A stretch of 64,000 nt of DNA, taken from Ricordea florida. Taxonomy: Eukaryota > Cnidaria > Anthozoa > Corallimorpharia > Ricordeidae. The notes below the pieces were generated by a model. The model had not been told where the DNA came from. It made no database searches and saw nothing but the letters and a program-made list of their open reading frames with translations. This document shows positions 35,101-47,100 of this stretch, in pieces (within the stretch, counting starts at the first letter, position 1; each line of letters opens with the position of its first letter). A program made the translations under genes and the position numbers. Location of the stretch: positions 31,100,932 through 31,164,931 of the forward strand of contig OX453272.1 in the NCBI GenBank assembly GCA_949710005.1. The letters are read 5' to 3'.

Positions 35101-38100
35101 TCCATCACCATAGAAAACTGGCTTGCGCTCGAAGCAGCTATCGTCGAAATGGGCCGAACACAAACATGACGACTTCTTAGGTTCGCAATTTTTTCGGTGT
35201 ACGCGGACGAATCGGGTCCATTTTTGCCGCAAACTTTCGTCTTTGGGGAAATAATGCATCGATATCCCCGGTGTTCCAGTTCTATTGGAACAGTTCACTT
35301 TATTGGGGCCACTGGCCGCACAATAATTCATTCCTCCCCTCTTTGCTCTCTTGTCCGCCATAGCGCTATCGTCTTCTGCACCACCAACTACGTCACTTCC
35401 TGTGTAATCTGAGCATTTTGGCCGAGCGAAAAACGGAACCGCTTTGGCTTGCGAAATCCAAACTTTGAGGTCCAAAATATCGAAACGAATGCGCTTCTGA
35501 TCGCTTAAATCTACGAATTCGTTTTAATTAAGACATAAACAAGCAAATTGGGCAAAAAAATTTTTCACTTCATAGGCACTTTAAGTAACTACAGCTGATT
35601 GTAGTGAATAAATGAAGGCAGTAATTTTTTAAACTTACAATGTAATTAAGAAAAGAATAATTAATAATTATTTTTTCATTCTCGTGAAAAATGTTTTTTC
35701 GGGCTGGTAGATGTTGGTTACAGCTTGCCCGAACGGCAATCTGTAAAATTAATTTTCTTTGCACCCTGCTTGGAGTAAACATTTATTTTACCGAGGTGTT
35801 CGTTTCAACACGAAAATGAGAAGTGTTGTGTCCTGCATTTCCCAGTAGCGTGTACAAATCTTTTAAATACATTTACGCAAATAGAATGTTTAATTTCATC
35901 AGGAATAGAATACAGTACATTGATAATTTGTGTTTTTTGTAGAATATACTCCATGACTTTGTAGGTAGAAAGACCGTACTAATAGCAGACGAAAGTTTAG
36001 ACAAAAATCATAGCAAGTTAACCGACCTCGACACTTAACTATAGTTAAAAACGTTTGTGAATTCCTTCGCAATATTTTAGAATGCTTTTACAGTTTAAAG
36101 TGAAATGAAAGTACTAACGGGAGACCCGCTTTTAGGCTTGGCTAAATCTATATATTAAATTTAAGTTCAGTTTGTAGTGTCTGTTTTCAGTTCACAGTGC
36201 CACAATGAGCATGGTAGCTCTAAGCACTCTAGTTAACAAATAAAGAAGCCTAAGCCGTGTATTACACTGTGATAAAACACGACGGGCATTTGAGAACACG
36301 AGTGAAATGTAGAAAACACGAGCCGCAGGCGAGTGTTTTCTACATTTCTCGAGTGTTCTCAAATGCCTGGAGTGTTTTAATCACAGTGTAATACACGGCT
36401 TAGGCTTCTTTATTCGCTTTATGATATAGATTTTACATGCCGCGAATAGAAACAACAAAGCACACAGATCGACAAACCGACGCCAATTAATACCAAATTC
36501 GCGACTTTTTTCGCTTCTTCTTCTTTATTTGTTTTATTATTCTCAGCTTCAAAACTTTCTGCTGCTTCGCAGAGAATTCCATCATGAATTTCTTCAAAGA
36601 AAAATGTTTTTCGCCATCTCTTAGAGAATTATCGAGTGAAGGTAATGTGGCGAAAAACAATAAAACACGCTTTTTCTATGTTTTATACTCTGATAAAACA
36701 TAGGTTTTTGACCAATCAGGGCGCGCGTAAGAACGTAGCTATATTATAACACTCAATAAAGGGATTATTTCTATAGTATTCATTAATATATTTAATGTCA
36801 AATTTCAAAATTACGGACTGTAAGTAGTTCTTTCCTGATTTGCACAATAATTAACAATGTCGTCAACAACTTCCCAGAAAAAAAAATGATTTAAAAGTTA
36901 CCCCAAATAAACTATAATTACCTTTCAATGCTTCTCGCCAACGGGAAAGACGTTACATGGTTTTGGGGTATGATATGATAGAAATGTGGTGTGCCATAAT
37001 TGTTTCTATCGCTGTTTACTTCAAATAACTTATCCTTGACTTACAGAACGTTGCGTGTTATCGAGTTACATAACTTTACACCGTGAAAATGATTGAATTG
37101 TAGTACTCTTTAATAGGTCAGTTGTGTTTGCTGGTGTAAAGAAACCGCGACTCTGAAAAGATGTAAATATGAACGATTGACAGCAGAATGTCCGGGGCCA
37201 CCACACAGCTCTTAAATAGGGAATATTACATGCCGCGCGGGGATACGGATTTTACCTTCTCGTGCTGAAAGTATCTCTCTTACTTTCAGCACGAGAAGAT
37301 AAAATTCGTAACGTTCTGTTTATTTTATAGATACTGATGAAATTTCCACATAAAACAACTTCGGCAAATCTTCCTGGATGTTCTACAATGTCGGAAAAAT
37401 TATCGATGTCAAAATTTGGCAGCTCATCGAGAAATTCACCGGTAACCGTACCGCCTTCGCACATCGAAGCCATTTTTTGAATGAAATTTCAAAAGAACCG
37501 GCCGAGCGCCTGAGCGGGAAGCTCTCTTGCAATTGGCTAATCATGTTAGTAACCAAGGCGACAGCAATGTACTCACACATGAAAGATATCATTTTTTAGT
37601 AAAAGGAAAAATCCTGATATTTCATCAGTTTCTGTATCATAAAAAACCCTTACTTCATTCGACCATTACCTTCATCCAGCAGAGGTTTTGTTTGAGGGGC
37701 TTGGGGCATTGTTTAAAGTAATATATCAACATATCAAGCACCGAGAAGAGAGTTAATAAATAAGAAGCGCACAGAAGCATTCTTGACGAAATTGAGGACT
37801 TGTGTATGTGATCAAACACATTTATCAATTGTTTAATAAACTTATCAAAAGAAACTTTTTAGAAGAACTGATTAGCGATGCGAAAACAAGCCGTGTTTCC
37901 TCAGATATCCAAACACGTAACGGCGATTGATTTCCTTTGTCTTTCTCTTCTGCATGAGTGATGTATGTGAGAATTGTTATTCTAGGTGCGTTGTCTTGGT
38001 TCTAGTCACCAATGATAAGACATTCTGTAAGAGCTGCGTTCCACCCCAACGTCTAATCATTAAACAATGCCAACTTACCCAGAAGGCACTGGTACTCCTC

Positions 38101-41100
38101 ACTAGCGTCATCAAGAAGTTTAAGAATGGTCCTCAGAAGCAACGGATATCTCAAGATGCGCTATGAGAAAAATGTAAAGATTCGCTGCAGATGAATACAT
38201 CGCATTAGGAAAGTAATTCGTTCATAGTAAAATTCGGTCAAGAAGTGCCAGCTATGAATGCGAGCAGCCAGATTCTTAGACAAAATCTGTTACGACTATT
38301 TTGTATATGTTCTCTTTTCACGTTCTTACAGCTATTTAAAAAAAGCAGACTAACTAATTCCATGCGTACCAAAAAATCTTAGCTGGTTAGGTGAAAGAGA
38401 GGGACGTATGGCAAGAATTGTGCACAGTGCAACCAGGTGGACGGTCAGACAAAGTTTGATCCTACGCTGGTTTAAGATAATAAATGTCACTTGGAAAGTT
38501 ACAATTCACAGACCCCACGTTTAGTCTGGTGTCTTCAACAGCGGTGATTAGGTTTGGTTGTGGGGCTCATTTTGAACCTGTAAGAAAAGGCGTTGCTTAA
38601 CAACCCAACACTTATTTACAACTTGTAATTAAGCAACGCCTTTCGTCGTAGGTATAAAAGAAGCTTCACTGCCAAACCTTATCACCACCGAAGAAGACAC
38701 GAGATTGGAGTGTCGAAACGTTGGGCCAGTGAATTGTAATTTTTGAAGTTGCATTCATTATCTTAAACCATCATTGCGTTAAACTGTCTTCTCTTATCTT
38801 GTTTGCAAAAGCTGTGCTATAACACTGACATGCATTTTGAAATTGATAACTAGACATGAGGGAGCGAAGGGGAGAAATAGAGTCGGTGTGTTTTGAACGA
38901 GAATTCGTTCTTGCCTCAACAGTTTGGTCTAAGATTGCAGATTGCAGACCACTGTAGTATTAGTAGAAATCTCCTTAATCATCTTCATTATCTTTTGTTA
39001 ACACTGACACGCAATAAAGGACTGGGCTCCTGTTTGTACGCAAGGTCATGGGCCGGGTTAGCCAATCATGTGTTCGGCTGGTTCATTAAAGGACGAACCT
39101 TACTCTCATGGGAATAATATGCGATGATTGACATTTGAAACGGGAAAGTCACAGCCAAGCAGAAAAAAAATTATTTCTGACACTTATATATCTGACCAAA
39201 ACAAAAAGGAACACGATTTGAATCAAGCAGACCTTTTTCACGATGATACGGGACTTAGCAGGTGATTCCCTGAACCAGTAGGAAATAGCGTTATTTACAT
39301 GAACCAGTAGTAAATAGCGTTAGTTACAGGTCTAGCATTACAGGCGAAAATTTGTACCATACCTGTATGGGTTTGATCAGATATGATTCCAAAGTTCCAG
39401 AATGCTGGTTCTTCGGATTACGAGCATCAAGAAAGTTTTGGAGTGCTTCATTTGTCCCTAGAAACACCACAAAACTTACACCTCAGTGACAGATGTATTC
39501 ACAAACAACATACTTACTAATGTAGCTTATTGAAGATTAAACCGTAATAGTATTAATACCGCTAGGGTAATATATGATTTACTTCATATGTACTCAACTA
39601 TACACTAATGTCATTTTGGTTCAGAAAATTCGTCCCCTAACTTCAACATACAGGATTTGGTAATCGCAAACTTTGGTGTGTAGTAGCGTGTACAAAGCCG
39701 AAAAACGAGAACGTAAACACCAAAACATGATGTGATACATAATACTTACAAATACTAATTTTAACAACAGGAGAGTCAAGCAAGCATAAAAGGCGTATTA
39801 TGAAGAGAGGTTTTGCTGGCACCTCTGGTAGTGAAACTACGTAAAGGAACACGAGTAATTCCGCGCCATAGATGTCCTTCCCACACTGCCAAACCCCCAC
39901 CGGGGACAAAGGAAAACAAAGACTTTTAGACCAATGCTGTGCACCGTTAAAGTGCATCGGAAACCGGAAAAACCATCATAAAACGTCAGCTACGCGAAAT
40001 ATAACCCAGTAAGTTTCAAACTATCAAACACTTGATATTATCACACGGGTCGATGGAGGGGGCACGCGATTTTCTGGTCCGAATAATTAACAATAGTTTG
40101 CCTTTTTTGGATATAACGATTCTTACGGCTCGAGCCTAAATAATCGGTCACCACAAAGGGACAAAAGAGAGCTCATTATAAGAAGAATAAAACACGAAAG
40201 CTTACCAGGTTGAAGCAGTTCAACAAATCTAGAGTGACTGGAGCAAAACGCACTGTACAACTTGAAATGTTCAGTGTAGTTGAAAATTGTCTCTCCAATC
40301 GTGTATATGACGTTCTGAAAGATACAAAATAACATCAGTTGTATGGTACTACTCTCTGTAGTAACGCTTTCTGAGAGAATTTTCATTTTGCAGAAACACC
40401 GCAACATAATTCATTTTTTTCATTCATTTTTTTTTTGCCATTAGCCACAAAAGAAAAAAAATATTAACACAATACAATAGAGATTTATAATAACTTAAAC
40501 AATAGACTACCAATGTTTAAGGTGGTAATTTGTATTTGTATTTATTTCTTTGCCACACGATTACAATAATTACAAAGAAATGCCAAAAAAATGTAGGAAG
40601 AAATGGTGAGAAGGCCTAAAAGAAACTATAGAGCTTATGTTAATTAGGCCTCCTCAATTACAATTTTTCGAAGATGGCATAAAACTACGAACATAAACTT
40701 TGCTAAGAATCCCAACTAGCGGGAAGCGGATCAGTTGGCTATTTACAAGGCTGGGATAATCAAACGAATTAAGTAAGTTATACCACCGTAAGGTAAAAGG
40801 GAGGTGCACCTCCCTTTTGTCTTACGGTGGTACAACGTACTTCACCAATTCGTTTGATTATCCCAATTTCTTGTGTTTCAATTCCCCACTGACGCAGCAC
40901 CAGTTTCTTTAGAAACTATCCCCACAATATTCACAAGCGTGGTCGAGATCTGAAACTCGGGATTACCGTATTGCATATCCAGTAAGTGGTCAGGAAGGGA
41001 ACTGAACCCGGGACCGTGACCAGATTACAACTAAGTCCGGCGCCCTAACCACTCGACCACGCCCTAACCTGCCTCCTGAATATACGAGTATAATTAATAT

Positions 41101-44100
41101 ACCGTGCTTTATTAAACCTTTTCAAGTTAAACTTATCAACCTGCCGGACTATTTTATGATAAATACACTTAATACTGTGCAGCGTAAAGCTTTTATCGGA
41201 ACGTGAATAGGAAAAACAGAGAACTCTGAACAGAGAGCTTTCGAAAGGTCGATTAGCTCACCTACGAGGCCAGAAGGGAGAAAGTCATTAGTAGGTGATT
41301 TTACCATTGGTCAATAAACCATATATATCATGGTGACTTTGCGGCGAAAAGAAAGTAGATAAGAGAGTAAGAGTTAAATAATGTGAAATGCAATTCGTTT
41401 TCATTGGTTAAACAAGTCACAAGCTGAAGTCTCACTTCACAAAGAACAACAACTTCCACTGGATGCAACCGATACCCTTCAGTTCATAGTTTACCTGAAA
41501 TTGTTCAATGGTGTCAAATTGTTCAAAACCAGTTTCAGACTCAACTGGCCTCTTCATTTCTTCGAGAAAATTTGTTTGAAAGTCTAATATTTCATGGACT
41601 GTTGTAACTAAAGCCTGAACCTGCAACAAAGAACAAAGAAATTTTAGATTCCAATTTCTGTCTCGAGCACGCTATGGATGTGTCTTTCAAGGTGATGAGT
41701 CGACTTGCCTAATAAAATTTATGTTAACTTCGATGCAACAAAAAGCTTGCCTTTACGTACAAAGTACAACTATCAAAATTTCTTATTTCTTATTTATCTA
41801 TTCATTTGCCACTTCAGCACAATTTTCAATTTAGGAATCGAAATAAATACAAGAAGACGCTGTATGAGCGTACAAGGCCTGTTTCAAACGTCGAACTTTA
41901 CATGTGCCGAATCCAAAGCACAAAAAGGGAAAACAATAGATTTTTCTCATTTGCATTAGATTCGGTACATGTGAAGTTCGAGGTTTGAACCGAGCCTAAG
42001 TTGCGTTGCCTGTAATATGTAAAACGTCGACGGCTTACCGCCGACCAGTTAGCTCAGTTGGTAGAGCACTGGACTATCGTGCGGGAGGTCGTGGGTTCGA
42101 ACCTCGGCCGGACCATCACTCAAGGTCTTTAAAAAACTGAGGAGAAAGTGCTGCCTTTGCAATGACATCTGTAAATGGTTAGACTTTCTAGTCTTCTCGG
42201 ATAAGGACGATAAACCGTAGGTCCCGTCTCAAAGCCCTTGTTTGTAATAATTTTGTGGGACGTTAAAGGACCCAAACACTGTTCGCGAAGAGTAGGGGAT
42301 GTAGAATCCGGTGTTGTAGTCAGGTCCTTGTACATATAGTTGTAATTATATATGTCGAGCGTTTCTTACATGAGCCCCTAACTCGGGAGATTGGGCGGCC
42401 ACTCCCCACGTTATCGACAATAAATAACTTGATTAATTGATTGATTGATTGATTGATTGATTGACGGCTCTTAACAATATTTTTATACACTACTGTTGGC
42501 ATCATGTGTATACTATTTTCTAGAATTTCAAGTATTTGTACAATTTTTCCTCATGGACGAGTCGCGTTTAAAGTAGATCAACTGCAAATTGGAGTAAATC
42601 AGCGGGATTTGTGAGGACAGTAACCCCCACCGTCGAACAAGGAAGGAAAAACAACGTTTTCCAAGACTCGCTCTCGAGATCACGTCGTTGCCATAGTATC
42701 GAGCTCAGAGTTAATTATAATTTTGAAGAAGCCAATTAGGTGATGATGCGCATTTTTTTCCTTTTCGCGACGAGGAGAAAACAGGAATGAAATGTGGTTT
42801 CAAACTGCTTCGCTACAGGCAACTCAGTAATCAAAAGGATTGTAACAATAACTTAGGGAAAGTAAACAGTGGCGGGGAAATCTGGATTGAGTACTTAGGC
42901 GTTGTAAAATTGGAGATTTCCTTCCGCCGCACCCAACCCCCTTCTTCCGATATTTTCAATACTACATCTCAAGTGCATAACATGGCGGCACATGAATTAT
43001 GAAAACGAAAGAAACAAAAAGAAACAAAATTAAAAAATGAAGAAAGAAAAAGTAGAATTAAAAAAATTCCATAATCTACGCAAGGTGTTCAAACTGCATT
43101 CTAGGTTTACCTGCACGTGCTGAGGATCGTATTTACGTTCAACGTGACGCAAATTGAATTCTTACCTCGGATTGCGACATGAAGTTCTCGTCCTTCATGG
43201 GATCAAGGTAACGTTTTAGTAATAGCTTGAGATCCTGACATAAAAAGAAAGTAACCAAATATATGTAACGTCATGCAGAAGTCTTGGAACGCATTTCTAA
43301 TTCATTGCATTTTTTCCGCGTCATTTTCTTCGCTGACGCATGACCAACTATCATTGAATATATCGCCAAGTTTGATTACCAGCTGCTTAGCGTTAAAAAG
43401 CACGCTTTCTCCCGCAAGATGAAGACCCGAGTATGCACGGTAATAACGGTACAGTAACAAAGCAGTTAAAAATAACCCCCGACATTTCTTAACAACGAAA
43501 GCCGAAGACAAGAAACGCAGTAAGCGCAGTGTACTGTCACTGACAGTATTTTGATAAAACCAATGTGTACGTGAAGTCATGTGATATTTCTACCTTGACA
43601 TAAGACCTCTCCGTGTCCACTAACTCTTTGATAACCTTCCGTAATCTCTGAGCTTTGCTTAACTGAATCGTTGGTTTGTGGTCTTCCTCATCTGAATACT
43701 CAACCTGCTGCCTGCAAAACAGGGTCACTTGTTCTGCACGCTACGAAGAAACAGAAAAATAGGTTCACAAACAGACGTACGAGTGAACGAGGGTCAGCTA
43801 AGTCAGTGGGTGAATGAACTAACTTCAGTAACATGCTCTGGGCCGGTTATTTTAGTGAGGTTTAGACATTTTTTAACAAAACCGTTGTCTGAATTGAATT
43901 TGATCTGATCCAACTACACCTTTCGATCTCGTTTACACAGCACCAAAATAAGTTGGTTTCATGAAATTAATCGCTGCTGATTGCTGATCGGCCCTATAAG
44001 TCTAGAAGTCTAGTCCAAAGCGTCAATAGTTTGTGCAAAAAAGATAATGAAAAATGGAAAGTTACCTATTAAAAAAATAAACAACATACAGGTAGGATCA

Positions 44101-47100
44101 TAGAAAAGATGTCCTTTTCCATAGTGTGCCTTCGAGAGTGCTGAAAAAATACATTCTTGACAAACAAGTAGGATCTTTTTAAACTTAAAAAAACCTTTAT
44201 GCTGGCTAATTGCACTATATAATCTTGATTATCACTAACAAGCCAAAAATCAACATCTTTATTGAAAATCTACTACGATAAAAGTATACTTCAAAACGTT
44301 AACTTCCATTGGTAACAAAGTTATCACAGAGGTAACAAATAAATACGGCGCACACGAGCCAAAGGCCCACACGGCCGGAGATTATTGCCTGAGAGCACGT
44401 AACTTAATCCCAAATATTGTAGAAAGTTGAAATCGAGTGCAGAGAGTTATTTAATTGTTGAATGCATATTTTTGACATGAACTCAAATGATTTCGAGAGC
44501 GATTTGGGCTAAATAAGCACTCGAAAATTTCCCTAAGACAACTATACAGGCTGGTGCAATATTATAGTCTTTGAGAAACTCGCTTGCGGTTATTTAGTCC
44601 ACAATAAGCTCGGAAGTTATTTGATTACCTATAAATACAATTTCCACTACCATGAGCAACAAAGGAAGCCGCGACAGTGTTCATTACTCCCGATTCTGTT
44701 TAATCAGAAACTTACAAGACTTCAAACGTGCAACTCACGTTCACAGCTTGTCCAGATTTAATATTTCCCAAGTACCATATTTGCCGTATCCGCTCTACTT
44801 CCCTAGCACCTCCCTTTTACCTTACGGTGGTATAACTTACTTAATCGACTCGTTTGATTTACCCAATTTCTTGTGTTTCAATTTCCCACCGACGCAGCAC
44901 CAGTTTCTTTAGAAACTATCCCCACAAAACCATATTTACAGACTGCTTGCTCCAGTCTGAGCTTATTGGCACCGATTGGTTCACTTGGTTCCTCTTGATT
45001 TTCCAAATATGGTAGTTGATAGATTGAATGTGGACAAACTGTGTTTGAAGACATTCAAAGGCAGTGACACGATTCAAGTCTTACAGGTTTCTGGTTTAAC
45101 CTACCACCTTTTCAAGCGACTTGATCGCAGCAACTATGTATATGTTGCAGTTCAAATTTTATTTTCCTTTGTTTTTTGGTATGGTAATGTATGATAATGA
45201 GTTTGAAACAAAGGAAATAAAATTTAAACCAAGGATATAATTGAGCTACAACATATACACTTTGACTGTACTGGTGCTAATACGCGTTCTCTTTTCGGAT
45301 TACCTGGAGTAATTCATCAACGCTGCTGGATGAATTACCGAGCTCATCAGTTTGGCCTGGGGGAGGGGTGGCAGGTGGTGTGACGCCATCTACCGGGTCT
45401 TGGTCATACACTGGTGAACAAAGCAGTGCTAGGTTACAAGAGTTCTTAGCACTTATAGCCTATTATACACGTGTTAAACTACAAAACGTTTTAAAACTCA
45501 TTTCGGGACATTCGGGGCTCAATTTCGAGAAGCATACACTGGACGTGAGTTCCATGAAAAAACATCACTTGAAGAAATAGAGAGTTCTCGGTTCTCTCGC
45601 TCTACAAAGCTGTTCCTTTAACATAACATTAGGGGTTCATTTCGGGACATCGTAATAATAATTAATAAGATATTTCTCCCCATCAAACTCTGCAAAAAGG
45701 TGACACTTTCTTGACAGTCTTGTAGAACGAGTCACATTTTAAAGATTGGAGTTTTGGGCCTAAAGGTTCGAGGGCAGGTTAAGACGAAAATAAAACTAAA
45801 ACGAGGTGGTAGATCTCCACGTGTACATCATGTGACAGAGTGGTGCCTCCCATAAGCGCGCGAACGTGAAAAGCTCGGCAAGAAACAAAAACGGTAGAGA
45901 AGTTTCCTTCGCAAAGTTGAAATAAAACGAATTGTCGTCTGGGCCTGACATTGGACACGGAAAAAAAGGTCCGCACTTTCGACATACAACACTTTTAATA
46001 TTAACGTTTCAAAGACAACTGACTGAGGGTTAACATGTGCATTCATAAATGTCCGTTTAAGTGAAACGAAAAGAAAGTTTCGAGTTGCAAAGTAGACTGG
46101 CTTACAATTACGGGACAGAATGTTCCGCGCCATTTTTCTGACCTGTATTCGGCCATTCGCCGAGATGGTTTCGTTTCTCATCACCTGACAGACCCATTTG
46201 TACGGAAGCTTTAAAGGGACATGTATAAAATTTTTGAGTTCGAGTTGTTAAGTACGAGTTGTTGAGTACGAGTTGTTAAGTACGAGTTGTTGAGTACGAG
46301 TTCGAGTTGTTAAGTACGAGTTGCTAAGTGCGAGTTGTTAAGTACGAGTTGCTAAGTGCGAGTTGTTAAGTACGAGTTGTTAAGTGCGAGTTGTTAAGTA
46401 CGAGTTCGAGTTGTTGAGTACGAGTTCGAGTTGTTGAGTACGAGTTCGAGTTGAATCAGCGGTATCAAAGTGAAAGTATCGCGGGAGCAAAATCTGTTTC
46501 AAAAACCAAAGAAGTCTTTGCATGCGAGGAGGGAGCTATGGTTCTGCTTTATTTAGGCACTTTAGCGCCAGATTCGGTTGCGCCGGTTCACATTCAACAA
46601 TACCCGTTTCTTTCAAGCAAACACCAGCTGGACTTGACGAATCCTTGCGATTTTCTCCAGGACTTTTGGTATTGTTATTGTTTTTACTTACAAATGAAAT
46701 ATTTTCCGTGGCTATTAGGCTTAGCGAACCACCGCAAGAGAATAAAAACAACCATATGTTATATAAAGGAATAACTTGCACTAGTAACTGGGAAAACTTC
46801 ACGAAATATGGTCAATCATACCTAATTATTCTTTTTAGTCCAAGGATCTTTATTACAATGCAAGTTAAATTAATGTTCGAAATGAAACAGCTCGATTTCG
46901 GTCCAGTTGCGTGGTATAAAAGGAGATTCATGACTCGTCAGCAATTTAAATGTAAAGGATACGTGCTGCGTGTTCCATATTTCCGTCTACTAATGGACAT
47001 AGGGAGGCAAAACACCCTTGACAACCTCAATGTAATGAAAAAGTAGAAATAATACACTAATAGTTGCAGCAACTGGGCCTCCTCCGCAGCACATCTTTGT

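Larger units (their letters stand above)
26892..35580. mobile_element. TTAA-flanked DNA transposon with THAP and P2X7-like exons, split by BEL
   Basis: The ends AGTGCCTATGAAGT-A/G-AAAAA and its inverse (about 29 bp) are flanked by TTAA (26888-26891 and 35581-35584). Without the 5.8-kb BEL insertion the element is about 2.85 kb. A plus-strand gene starts at the left end (P2X7-tail-like) and a THAP exon starts on minus at the right end. TTAA duplications occur in Kolobok and piggyBac; the THAP domain favours Kolobok. No DDE domain is recognisable, so it is partly deleted or non-autonomous. It lies inside the 13.6-kb TIAM intron. Confidence 0.75.

Noticed and set aside
40997-41072. tRNA-Leu or tRNA-Ser gene on minus
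   Set aside because: It is the head of a SINE; the anticodon region is expanded and the 3' side continues into SINE body found elsewhere.
42036-42115. tRNA gene
   Set aside because: A and B boxes are good, but the anticodon stem has mismatches, the acceptor stem does not close, and a SINE body with tail and target duplication follows.
44095-44145. Additional TIAM exon ([12 protein letters not shown])
   Set aside because: A TTTTTCAG acceptor precedes it, but no donor gives a phase that fits exons 18 and 19, which already join in frame.
46522-47046. 174-residue ORF in the Foldback-like element as a transposase
   Set aside because: No domain, motif or family resemblance; composition looks like chance reading of non-coding DNA.
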